From NCBI RefSeq assembly GCF_027943255.1, contig NC_072895.1:77564001-77628000 (forward strand): a stretch of DNA of 64,000 nucleotides, written 5' to 3'. Of this stretch, positions 1 to 10,361 are shown one piece after another. The translations under genes were made by a program, and so were the position numbers. Position 1 is the stretch's first letter. Every line of letters starts with the position of its first letter. The DNA is from Anastrepha obliqua (Eukaryota > Arthropoda > Insecta > Diptera > Tephritidae). A model generated the notes under the pieces. The model made no database searches. It was given only the letters and a program-made list of their open reading frames with translations, and was not told where the DNA came from.

Positions 1-296
1 TCACAGTTTTTAACGACAGACAACATTTCAGCTTTTAAATAAATTATTAATCTAACTCTGCTATAAGGAATAATCTACAGTGTAAGGTTGAGTCTATAAC
101 ACCAGTTACCGTTTTCCAATTTTGGCCATTTAATATACTTATATATATTACTTCAGCGTCGATTAGCTTGACTGCAAAAAAACAAACAAAAAAGTTTGTC
201 TGCATTTAAGTATCTACATTAGGCCGGGTCGATTTGTGGGGAGGCAAAAAAATCGCCTATTGCTCTGTGAAAATCATATTCTAGGGATCAATATAA

Positions 297-997
297 AAAC
301 GATTGGAGAGCGTCCATCAGCGGTCACTGCGGCCCAAACCATTACTTGCGATGGGAAATTGCTTCGAGTGGCCATACGTAGGCTCAAATTCTCGTATGAG
401 CGTTCGGTCAAGTAAACACGATCGTTTTGAGTGTTCATGAACTGCTCAATTGGGAAATTTGTTTCATCAGAAAACACAATGTTAGGAAATTCGCCTCGTT
501 CGTGCAAGCGCAACAAATCCTTTGCTCTTTTGCTCCGAACTTTTTTTTGCTTTTGACCTTGAGCTCATTTTGTCTTGCGATATTTTCAGTTCTCTGGCCA
601 TTTTTCTTCCACTTCGACGTGGATTTCGTTGAAGTCGAGCCTTCACTTTCCGAACCATTTCTGGCGTTATTGCGGTTTTTTTGGTCCACCTCCATAGCGT
701 TTTGCAATGCTACCAGTATATAGTGCGATATACAAACATTTTATTCACTTTGAGGTGACTGACGAACAATGGCTGGTTTTGATTTTCCAGCCAAATATAA
801 CGCAATCACTCTATTACGTTTGAATTCCATCACAGAAAAAAAATCATCAAAACTGAGACGCAAATGCTTTTGATGGCTTATAAACAATACATATATTGAA
901 CTGTCATTAGAACAATTTGGACGTTGATGTCATGAGCTGTTTTACAGATACAAGCAGTGTGAAGTTGGTAACTCTTCATATCGTTCACCCTGCACAG
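297..997 (-). mobile_element. maT-like (DD37D) transposon, 5' portion, truncated
   Basis: Minus-strand 5' part of the same family as the copy at 50043-51326. The outer end near 997 carries the terminal sequence CAGGGTGAACGATATGAAGA, nearly identical to the other copy's end. Coding similarity runs through the N-terminal region and the first catalytic site (FPNIVFSDETNF) to ADGRSPIVFI, and stops at about 297, so the second and third catalytic residues and the 3' end are missing. The reading frame is broken: the N-terminal half and the FSDET half lie in different frames, and part of the segment around 520-600 is deleted relative to the other copy. The usual TA flank is not visible at 997 (TG instead). 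No function is expected. Confidence 0.85.
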
Positions 998-1002
998 TCC
1001 AT

Positions 1003-2131
1003 ATAATTTAATGTTTGAAGATTATTTAATGCAAATGTTGACCGCGACTGCGCTTCAAATGGTCCATCCGCTTAGTCCAATTTTGGCATACTCTTTCCAA
1101 TGTTTCGGCCAGTATCTCACATATAAATGCTTTAATGTTGTCTTCCAATGCGTTAATTGAAGCAGGCTTGTCGGAATAGACATGCACTTTAACATATCCC
1201 CACAAAAAATAATCTAAAGGCGTTATATCGCACGATCTTGGTGGCCAATTGACAGGTCCCGAACGTGAAATAAAATGTTCACGAACTAGCCTCTCAACAA
1301 GTCCATTGTGGCGCGCGCTGTGTGGCATGTGGCACCGTCTTGCTGAAACCACATGTCATGTAAGTCAAGCTCTTGCATTTTGGGCAAACAAAATTTGGAT
1401 ATCATTTCACGGTGGCGCTCACCATTCACAGTTAAGTTACGATTCGCAGCATCTTTGAAGAAGTACGGCCCAATGATACCTCCAGCCCATAAACCGCACC
1501 AAACTGTGACCTTTTCTGAATACGTTGGTAGCTCTTGCAATTCTTCTGGCTGATCTTCACTCCAAAATCGACAATTCTGCTTATTTACATACCCATTGAT
1601 CCAAAAATGAGCTTCGTCACTGAACACAATTTTTCGATAAAAAAGTGGATCTTCGGCCAACTTTCCAAGAGCCCATTCACCAAAAATTCTGCGTTGCGGT
1701 AGGTCGTTCGGCTTCAATTCTTGCACCAGCTGCATTTTGAAAAGCTTCACACCTAAATCCTTTCGCAAAATTTTCCACGTTGTTGAGTAACAGAGGCCCA
1801 ATTGCTGCGAACGGCGACGAATCGATAATTGATGGTCATCATTAACTCAGTTCGCACTCTACGTAAGCGTGTTGGTGTTTTGATGTCCAATTTTAAAATT
1901 TTAAATTTAGTCACAAAGCTCGAATAGCCGCTTCAGTGGATCGATTAAACTGACCATAAAATGGAAAAAGTGCGCGATAAACTTTCTTAACAGAACACGC
2001 ATTTTTATAAGACGATTCATGGTTAAATTATAGACCAAACTGAACATGTTTGACAGTGAAACAAAACACGAAACGTGCGTCAGCTGTTTAAACCAACTGT
2101 TTAAAAAGATAATAACTAAAAAATCACCCGT
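1003..2131 (-). mobile_element. DD41D (rosa-like) Tc1/mariner element, degenerate
   Basis: Near full-length coding content of an IS630/Tc1/mariner transposase read on the minus strand. In order: a helix-turn-helix part (SIRRRSQQLGL), KIVFSDEAHFWINGYVNKQN with the first catalytic D, VTVWCGLWAGGIIGPYFF, WFQQDGATCHTAR with the second D, then after a frameshift near 1300 NWPPRSCDITPLDYFLWG with the third D, ending in KRSRGQHLH. The motif pattern matches the DD41D copies in this window. The upstream third is also in shifted frames with stops. The 5' end is near 2131, where the minus strand reads CGGGTGATTTTTT. The 3' terminal repeat was not found; the sequence runs directly into the maT end at 997. 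Confidence 0.85.
1286..1801 (-). pseudogene. DD41D transposase, central open segment
   Basis: Longest open piece (171 codons) of the transposase in the 1003-2131 element. It holds the end of the DNA-binding region (STTWKILRKDLGVKLFKMQL), the first catalytic aspartate in FSDEAHFW and the second in QQDGATCHTA. It loses frame just after the second aspartate. The C-terminal part with the third aspartate (SCDITPLDYF) is open in another frame at 1026-1352. In a working copy the protein would cut and paste the element at TA dinucleotides; this copy cannot encode a whole enzyme. Confidence 0.85.
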
Positions 2132-3590
2132 TATAAATGCGCGTCATGCTTGATTGTGCATTTTGTTGTGCCATGTTTAAGTTTTGTAGTTGGACTCAAT
2201 TAAAATTCGGTTATTACGAGTATTACTTTTCACTTTAAAAAAATTGAAAACTTAATGAACCATTTCAATCCTTATGGCAACATTTTAATTCTCATTTAAG
2301 CATTTTGGATATAGCGGACCCGCTTTTTATCATCAAGAAAACGATATTTCTTTCTCTCAAATAATGAATGACTTTTTACAACAAACTCCTGCCTTTCTTC
2401 GCCCAGCGACAAAATTGATCCCGTACGTCTCTCGTGTTTTACACAGTTCTCCAATTCAATTAAAGTATTATGAAAAAGGGTTTCGGATTATTTTTGATAA
2501 AATCAAATAGTTTTCAATGTGTTCGGGTATTTTGTATTCCACTATGTGGAAAATTTGGTCTTGCATCGCCACTAAGAGTTTCTTTGCAGAATATGTAATA
2601 TCTATATTTTTTGACTCAAATGTAACTTTCAAAAATTTCCAAGATGTGTCAGTGACACTATGGAGAGGTCGATTTGTGTTGGAATAGAGGGTGTATGATA
2701 TGAAAATACATATATTGCTGAATGCGAGCGGCCAATAGCATTCTGTTTAAAGTTTATATAAATAAGCCATGAGCTCTAGACAAATTTAAGTCTAGCATCC
2801 GACAGAGTTAACAGAACACATCATTGTGGTTTTAGGAGCGTTTCGCAAAACTAGGTGGAGAATTATGTAGGGAAAACTACTGTTCTAGAACCAAATTATC
2901 ATGATCAAGTGGATCCAACTTAAAGTGAATACAATATTTTGCCCCGAATGCCGGTTATAAAATTATTCACACACAAAAGTGCAATTATGAAATTATAATT
3001 AAACATTATAAAATAATTTTTCATAGTCCCAAATTTTTCATTGTGAATTTTTAATAGCTATAAGCCAAATTTAAATCAAACAACTCTCGCAGGAACAGCT
3101 TTTCGTGAAAACTCAAACTAATTAGTCATACCTACATACGAAAAGAAGGACAATGAGATTATTAGTGGCTTATGTCTACGTATTGCTTTTAACCAAATTT
3201 TTCAATATAAATACAATAGTACAATAATTTGTATAGATATTACAAAATTCACAACAACAAGCTATTAAATTTTTAATTACATAATTGTTAAAAGGTTCTG
3301 TACGCTTGTCTTACAAGGCTAATTATGTTAGATGAGTTAATTTAGAATGCAGAAAGTTCTCTCTCAAAGCTCTCAATTATTTTTAGATCACTTGGATTCA
3401 CTTCATTCTAAAAAACAATATTCTTAAAACTATCCCAAAATTTCTGTATTTAACAAAAAATAGGTAACAATGGCAAAAGAAACTGTTATACCTCCGGCGT
3501 CGTTTTAAGTTCGCGCGAGGTTACAGTTTATAAACAATGCTGTTTTTCCTTAAGCATTGTACTGGAACAAGAAATAGTACAAATTGGTCG
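2132..3590. other. AT-rich stretch, no gene recognised
   Basis: No protein similarity seen on either strand. The part at about 2680-2990 has a TATATAAATA box and some LTR-like character (a TGTTGG start near 2680), but no second LTR, primer-binding site or target duplication could be found. Confidence 0.5.
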
Positions 3591-3592
3591 TA

Positions 3593-4651
3593 CGAGGGGT
3601 GCCTTTTATATTTCGGGATTTGGCAACCCTGGTGCTGCAATCTGGCAACTGACAGCTGTATCGCAAAGTTTGACATTTTTTGGCTTTTACGTACTGAGAA
3701 CGTTTTGAAATACCAGCGCTATTTGTGTTGTTTACAGTAACTTAAAAGATTCATCTTGGTCCAAAAATGGAATTCAATCGTGAACATTTTCGTGCGATTA
3801 TTTTTTACAACTTTCGACTTGGATTAACTCAGCAACATTGCATGGATGAACTTAATTCATTTTTTGGCGATGAAGCTCCATCAAGGACCAGTGTTTATCG
3901 ATGGTATGGTGAATTCAGTCGTGGTCGTAGTTCACTCCAAGACGAATTTCGTGAAGGTCGTCCAAAATCAGTTGTTGTTCCGAAAACCATTGATGCTGTG
4001 CGCGAACTGATATTGCAAGATCGATGAATCATGGATTTACGCGTATGAGCCCGAAAGTAAACAGCATTCGACTGTATGGGTGTTTCAAGATGAGCCAAAT
4101 CCAACGCGCACGAAGCACTTCCAAGCAAAACATCGCCTGTTTTTTCGGAAAAACTGGACATGTCGCAACCGTACCACTAGAACAACGCAGAACAGTAAAT
4201 TCTGAGTGGTACACAACTATTTGTTTGCCAGTTGTCTTCCAAGAAATTAGGAAAACCAATCGCCAAAGACGGATCACTCTTCACCAGGACAATGCGAGCT
4301 CTCACACATCGGCTCAAACAACTGCATTTTTGAGCACCCGAAACATCGAATTAATGGGTCATCCGCCGTATAGTCCTGACTTGGCACCGAATGACTTCTT
4401 TTTATTCCCGTGCGTAAAAAACAAAATGAGAGGTCAACGTTTTTCGACACCTGAAGAAGCGGTTGCGGCATTCAGAATGCACGTTTTGGAGGTACCTCAT
4501 TCAGAGTGGCAAAAGTGCTTCGATAATTTGTTCAAACGCATGCAAAAGTGTATAGATCTTCATGGAGAATATTTTGAAAAACAATAAAGTGATTTTCGAT
4601 GATTAAAATTTGTTTTTGTTCTCTAATCCCGACATATAAAAGGACTTGCAT
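3593..4651 (+). mobile_element. mariner (DD34D) element with internal deletion
   Basis: The left end after a TA at 3591-3592 reads CGAGGGGTGCCTTTTATATT. The right end near 4621-4650 carries the inverted counterpart (TCCTTTTATATGTCGGGATT on the minus strand). The shared inner core CCTTTTATAT.TCGGGATT defines the inverted repeats; the right outermost bases have decayed and no TA duplicate is seen there. The element is about 1.06 kb, against about 1.3 kb for complete mariners, and the difference is accounted for by an internal deletion in the transposase near 4023. Confidence 0.88.
3767..4587 (+). pseudogene. mariner transposase, internally deleted
   Basis: The start ATG opens MEFNREHFRAIIFYNF, a typical mariner helix-turn-helix N-terminus, followed by SRTSVYRWYGEFSRGR and the linker GRPKSVV. 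After VRELILQDR the sequence jumps directly to the block around DESWIYAYEPE in another frame, so roughly 70 codons including the second DNA-binding subdomain and the WVPHEL-type motif are gone. Downstream, frame is recovered at about 4130: CFFGKTGHVATVPLEQRRTV, LHQDNASSHTS with the second aspartate, and PPYSPDLAPNDFFLF with the third, with 34 residues between them (DD34D). It ends in HGEYFEKQ and a stop at 4585-4587. It is non-functional because of the deletion and frame changes. Confidence 0.9.
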
Positions 4652-6108
4652 TTTTTTAAAACTTGGAAAGTAAAATGAGTAAATAAAATTAAAAACAAAT
4701 TAATATGAATCGACTGCTAATTTGTGAGACTGTGAAAACTATGAGGAACCAACTCTATTTAAACTCTTTTACTTTGATTAGAAATCGTTCTCGAATAAGC
4801 AGTCTAAATTTATTTTATTTTCTTATTAGTTTACACACTTTCCATCTATTTGCTTACCAAGTACTAAACTCAGTGGGTATTTTTTATGACCAATGTTTTT
4901 CTATTCAATCCTGCACTGAATTTGCTGCGATCATGGACCAGTTCATTGTTACCAATAAAAGTGGTAATAAATCTCACAGACCTTTTATGCTTTTACATCC
5001 AAAAATGAGAATTTGCAATTTGTCTATAAAATGAACACAAATAAATTTGCTCAGCTGCAATTTTTCTCGCATTCATTTCTTATTTTCAGCGTTTTTTCTT
5101 TATGGTAATGCGATATTTTTTATGACTACAAGTATACACCCCTTTTCCCAGGCAATGTGTGCATAACCCGCAAAAGCAGCAAGCGCACAGCAGCAATACA
5201 TTTAATGCCAAAAATGTTATTGTTGTTTTCATTTAAAGGATTCTGTTATTGTGAAGTCCATACTCCACAGTATGCGTGGATATATTTGTATGCGTGCATG
5301 TATGTATGTGTGTATTGTAGAATTGCCCGCAGAATTTTACACCCTCTGTGAAAGGCTTGGGGAGAGATAGTCACACTTGATGCTCCTACTGAGATGAGCA
5401 GAGAGCGCCTGTTACACTCCCATATATACAATATATATGCTTGTGTGCGTGTATGTGGTTTAATTGTGAAAAATCTGCATGTCAGAAGAAATGCGTTGCA
5501 ACCACTATGTTAAACAAGTGCAAAGTGCAATCAGCATTCATGCGGCAACACCATCTCAGATGCATCGCTGGTAGTGGAAACACAAATTGAATGAATAACT
5601 CAGTCGTTTGGCATTTCAATGGCATTTGCTTTCGGCCTGAAGTGTGAAAGCTGACCTACGAATACTTGCTCGCGGAAGTGATGAAATAGATGCTTTACTA
5701 AATGTTGAAATTCATTGCGGTATTCAAATCAATTACTTGCAAGTAACTTATGTTGCTTTGAATTAGTTTACTGCCTGCTTGCAATACAAACCAACTAGTC
5801 TGTCTTGTATGCTTTAAAACTCAACAATATGCGGGTTTTTAGGCTTTGTGTCAGCATCGTATCCCTTAACGAACTAGTAAGATCACCACCAGTGTTATTC
5901 GAATATTATCAGTTGTACATGTAAATAAAAATTTGTTAAATAAACATTTGAAAAAATGATAGCGTTTTGAATAAAAGTAAAAGCACACACCATCTTTTGA
6001 TCTCTACATTTGTTGTGTGATCTCATGTGACTTTCTTTAAGTCTTCCGTCCCATTCGGCCCAAATCGCGTAGGCGCTTATTGCGTCAATCAAAAAGAAGA
6101 AGATATTC
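4652..6108. other. AT-rich stretch without recognised gene
   Basis: Contains one unsupported 109-codon open frame at 4705-5034(+), simple TATG/TGTA-rich stretches around 5270-5310 and 5400-5450, and no recognisable protein family or inverted-repeat element. Confidence 0.45.
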
Positions 6109-6275
6109 GCAAACCTCCGAGTGTATTTCTGCCATGAAAATGCTCCTCATAAAACATATCTGCCGTTCGGAGTCGGCTTGAAACTGTAGATCCCTCCATT
6201 TGTAGCACAACAAAAAGACACACGCCACAAATATGTAGGGTGAGTAGGAGGATCTCGGCCAAACACCCATAAAGT
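6109..6275 (+). mobile_element. tRNA-derived SINE, body and tail (5' truncated)
   Basis: Matches the body of the SINE seen complete at 57219-57496 and 59357-59660. Shared blocks are CAAACCTCCGAGTGTATTTC, TCTGCCGTTCGGAGTCGGCT, CTCGGCCAAACACCC, then AT-rich tail. The tRNA-like head with the Pol III boxes is missing. Confidence 0.85.
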
Positions 6276-6285
6276 ATGTAATATA

Positions 6286-6321
6286 TAATTAGCGCTAACA
6301 CCCTTTGCGGGTGCTTGGCCG
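6286..6321 (-). mobile_element. SINE 3' tail fragment, inverted relative to neighbour
   Basis: On the minus strand this reads CGGCCAAGCACCCGCAAAGG followed by GTGTTAGCGCTAATTA, i.e. the terminal part of the same SINE (CGGCCAAACACCCAAAAAGG then GTGTAAGCGCCAATTA). It sits tail-to-tail with the plus-strand copy that ends at 6275. Confidence 0.7.
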
Positions 6322-6764
6322 CTTGATTCCTATTGTTTATAGCCAAGTACTTCATTGCAGTGTTTGGCCTTTCTTCGAAGAATTCTGCAAGAAAAGTAAC
6401 CAGATTTGATTTCATTGAAACTGTAAAAAAGAAAAGATTAGTATGGAGCATTGTAGGACAGTGATGGTAAATGATTTTTTGAAAAATCCCTACACAGTAA
6501 AAAAAAATGTCCTACTTTTCCCTATGCTTACAAAAAATTTTCCTTATGCAATTCCCTACATTTTTTCTTCTCTGTTTACACTATAATGAGACACTTGCAA
6601 CGTCGAAATTGAATTATTTGCTTAAGTTTTGGACTTGGTGCTATTTTGACACTTTATAATAAAAACAAATTTTATTTTAAATATATATAAGTACACATAT
6701 TTATTATATTACAAATGTAAAGAAAAATTCAGCAAAAAGACTAAAAATTTGACTTTTTCATTAC

Positions 6765-7232
6765 ATTCAGTTCTGTTTAAAGCAAGGCAGAGTTTTTATT
6801 TTTTCAGAATCCGGCACGGTTTCTTTTAAGAGTGGGATTAAATGGTTCACCACTTGCAGCGCGACATTATGCTCAGCGAAGAACATGCTAAGTCTTAATT
6901 CGAAGTTTCTGGAACCATTTGGTTTACTCGAGTTTTTCTTAAAAAACTCTGTTTATTTTGGGTGTATTTTTTATTGCCTTTATATTTTTTTGGTGCATTT
7001 CTGATTCGGCGTGCTTCTGAAAATCAGACTTGCCGCAGTTCAAAACTTTGTCGCACACAGCGCATTTTAATTTCAATGGATCGTTAGCCACAGCTTCCAA
7101 CCAGCCACTAAAATTGTCGTCGGCAAGCCACTTGTTATTGAACTTTTGTTTCCAATACTTGCATTGTTTTTTCTGGTGTTCCTCCGAAGAGTCAGTCGGA
7201 GAGGGGGAACTCATATATAAGTATATATGCAT
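6765..7232 (-). pseudogene. hAT-type transposon protein, N-terminal zinc-finger part
   Basis: The minus-strand open frame 7232-6939 encodes YWKQKFNNKWLADDNFSGWL, LKLKCAVCDKVLNCGKSDF and KHAESEMHQKN, a C..C...H....H zinc finger of the BED/TTF-like kind found at the start of many hAT-related transposase proteins. After NTPKINRVF the frame shifts and continues as SRNFELRLSMFFAEHNVALQ, VVNHLIPLLKETVPDSEKIK, matching the AEHN...DHL.PLLKE.FPDS block that normally follows the finger in these proteins; it stops near 6765. The family call rests on recalled motif patterns. The catalytic domain is absent, and no convincing 8-bp target duplication or hAT terminal repeat could be placed around it. Confidence 0.6.
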
Positions 7233-9904
7233 TTTAAATATAAAAAAAGCTAAAACTAAATTATTTGAAAACTTATTTCAAAAGTGAAAAGCACCAGAAA
7301 ACTAACAATTTTCGCGCGAAGAAAAAATCGCGTTAGCGTTAACGAAGAAAAAAACGGCAATGTTGCCGTATTAACGCTTTTAAAAATATTCTGCCATAAA
7401 GAAAAAAAGTCTGGCATGAAACCTTACCGCAGATTTTTATTTTAAATGAACTTTTCTAATTTTTTCCGCTATTTCAATTTTTTTCTGTCATTCTTGAAAA
7501 TTCCTCACATTTACAGAATTTAACAAAATCCGTCTTTTTTTCCCTACACCCACATTTTTCGACAAAAATCCCTACAATGTAGGGATGGAGAAAGATTGGA
7601 CTTGTCAGTCTATTTAATAGTTGTACCTCTAACCGGAGTATTTAATAAGAATTTAGTGTGCGCAAAAAACATTAAACGAAATATTTTAAAGTATGAAATG
7701 AAAAAATTATGATGTGATCATCACAAATGCATGCATAAATATATATATATATACAATATATATATGCATGTAGTTGATGGAGGAAGATTTATAAGACACC
7801 AGTGACGTATCCAAGCATCACTTATCCCCATATTTAATTTCACAGAAATATTTGATTATAGGTTTTTGGAAAAGTTTTCAGGGATTTTTGAAATAAAATT
7901 TTTATGTTTACGAAATACGGATTTTTCTCAAATGTAATGTCGACATATACACACAGGCATATGTATGTATTTTATATATATAATAAATATTTTTTTTTTT
8001 TTTTTGATTTCGGTCCATGAGACATAATATCGTGCTAATGAACATAGTATTGAATTTATTGGAAAAGTTATTTTATGCCATATGCGCGCATAGATGACGT
8101 GTCTACCTCAAGTAAAGTGAGCCTGGAAATTTCCATTTCAGAGTGACTTCAGACGACCGTGGAGGACAATACGCGGTATTATGCAGTCGTTGAATGTATC
8201 GAATGGATTGTACCCTGTGTAGCAAGTTGCGCTATTTTTGTCATCAAAGCATTTCCAAATGAATGCTATTCCACTTGAGTAAGAAAACCTCAGTTATGGA
8301 TTTATAGTGCGTTACATTGCCTTAAATGTACTTACCGGCATCGTTGAAAAAAATACACACAAAGCCGCGAACAAGTTTTTCCATTTGAGTAATGGTTACT
8401 ATTTAGAAGCGCGTTGTCAAATTCAGGTCTTACCGAATGGCCACTCTTAAACAGTTACTGACAGTTCCTTTGAAAGCAAATTTCATAAGTGTGAATAAGG
8501 TCTTACAAAGAGGTTCAAAACGACTCTCCCTTGTAAACAATCTGAGGAAGTGGCCATATAATTCCCAATGAAAGTCAGCCTTATCAGTCAACATTGTGAA
8601 GCAAGAGGTCAAATAATTCTAATTTCGGATGTCTTCTGTAACTCGTTTTAATAGTTTATTTAAATTTCAATTGCTTTTTTCACAACTGAAAAAGGAGAAG
8701 AGTATTTTCAGACACAAATTGTTTGCCTTTAAAATATTTATATTGCTTATACCCATTTGCATGAGATAGTGAATAATAAGTACCTATGTGTATTTTTGAT
8801 ATAGACTTTGGTTATGGAATTCCTTTCTATTATTTTTTATATTACGTATATATCAATATTATTTTTAAGTAAATTTCGCGAATTATACCCCTGTGTGAAT
8901 GTTTATTCATGGCAATCGTGAATCTGTGTCAAAATCAGCCACCTTTTCTAAATTTTTTTGCAGAACTTTATCCGCTAACAACCTTGAAATGTTTGGTGAA
9001 CTTATTCATTTTATTCACTTTTTTACTAAACTTTATTTCTCTTTATTTTTATTTATTTATTTTTTCTTTTTGGCTCTTGCGATGAACCGTAAACATTTAA
9101 CCGAAAAGGCGGAAAATATACGAAGTAAAGATAAATAATGGGCATTTTAAAACAATGCGAATGAATTTAATAGAAAGAATAGAGCAAACTGGCGAAGCTC
9201 TATTGCAAGCTATGCTTTTATTAGAGAAAAATTAAAAAGATGTCGGTTCCATCCGAATTTAGACCATCAGAGTGGTGATATTTTTTTAGACTTTTATCAT
9301 ATTCTCATTTTTGGTACCAAATTAAATGAACTGAGAAACTAAAAAGCTTTTTAAAAATAAAGTTTTCAGCAAGGCTATAAACGCAGCCACTCAATTAACT
9401 TAACGAAAAACATCAAGAAAATTATCGAGGATTCGCCGAGCGAGTATGGGTGTACTTCATTAGACTGGTATAACTCACTGCTCTTTTCCTGCAGTTAGAA
9501 AGAAGTTCAGACACTGTGACCAGCTTTAGTTTTTCTAACTTCTGTAAAGCAATTTGAAATTCAAATCAATTCTATTAATGTTTAGTTTAGTTTTTAGTTT
9601 AGTTACAAAAATAAAAAAAAAAATTAATTATTTCATAATTGGTTGTTATTCCCTGACCAATTATGAAGAGAAACTGAGTTATCCGGTTAAAATATATTTA
9701 TTTTCCAGGTTTTTACATGAAATCTACGAAAAAGTATTTTTTTCCCATGCAAAATACATGGGATATTTCAAAGCCCCGGCGGCACCATTAAATATGGTCT
9801 GATTAAAAAAAAAAAAATACGGGTCTTTTTATTTTTCATTCTTTACTATTTTGGGGGGCGGCAGCATACAAATTTTTTTTGGACCACCCTAATATATATA
9901 TGTA
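7233..9904. other. AT-rich non-coding stretch with simple repeats
   Basis: Contains an (AT)n tract at about 7738-7767, a poly-T tract near 7988-8004 and A/T-rich runs. A GC-poor fragment at about 9870-9890 reads ACCACCCTAATA, possibly the stub of a Tc1/mariner terminal repeat. No supported genes. Confidence 0.45.
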
Positions 9905-10361
9905 TATACACGTTCGGCTTCCATACTTGAGATCTTTGTCCTCTTGTAAAATCCAAGGTTGGCTAGTTTTTTCAAATATCTTGGCAGCTGATGGCAATGG
10001 TGCTGTTTGGTAAATTTTATTCATCAAAACTGTATTCAAGTTGGCGATAAACGGCCAACTCCTTTTCCGGAGAAGCACGAATCTTAACTGGATGCTTAAC
10101 AGGTTGTTGAAGCTGTCGATTACCAGCAGAATACCAGGTCCGATGTATGCAACTATTCGCACAAAAGGAAGATTCATCCGTGAATATTGCTCTTGTCCAA
10201 TTTCGTTTCGAATTCGTCCCAGCCAATACAAGTTTTTTTCCAAAGTGTGATAATGAGAGCAGCGGTTTTTTCAATGTGCTCCGGAGTTTGAGGTCTTCTG
10301 TACGTAAACATCCTCGAATTATGTCTTTGAATATATTAACAATAATTTTCCTTAAAACCAC
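9905..10361 (-). pseudogene. Tc1-like (DD34E family) transposase remnant
   Basis: Minus-strand fragments in two frames. One frame gives HFGKKLVLAGTNSKRNWTRA then IFTDESSF with the first catalytic D, and WYSAGNRQLQQPVKHPVKI. The other gives KIYQTAPLPSAAKIFEK then WILQEDKDLKYGSR, corresponding to the second catalytic block that in Tc1-like proteins reads WxxQEDNDPKH. The NPIE block with the third acidic residue is absent because homology ends near 9905. At least one frameshift lies near 10030. Family assignment follows the FTDE and QQDN/QEDND motif pattern of Tc1 transposases. No terminal repeats were found. Confidence 0.75.

Noticed and set aside
2680..2990. Possible solo LTR (TGTTGG start, TATATAAATA box, CACACA end)
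   Set aside because: No 4-6 bp target duplication, no partner LTR, no primer-binding site and no gag/pol anywhere nearby.
4705..5034. 109-codon open frame just right of a mariner
   Set aside because: AT-rich composition, no recognised motif and no promoter or splice context; likely chance.
6480..7600. Repeated AAAAATCCCTACA words as terminal repeats of the hAT remnant
   Set aside because: They are in direct, not inverted, orientation, and no 8-bp target duplication was found.
9870..9895. TTGGACCACCCTAATATATA as a possible Tc1/mariner terminal repeat for the Tc1 remnant
   Set aside because: No matching inverted end beyond 10361, and the sequence resembles DD41D ends rather than Tc1.
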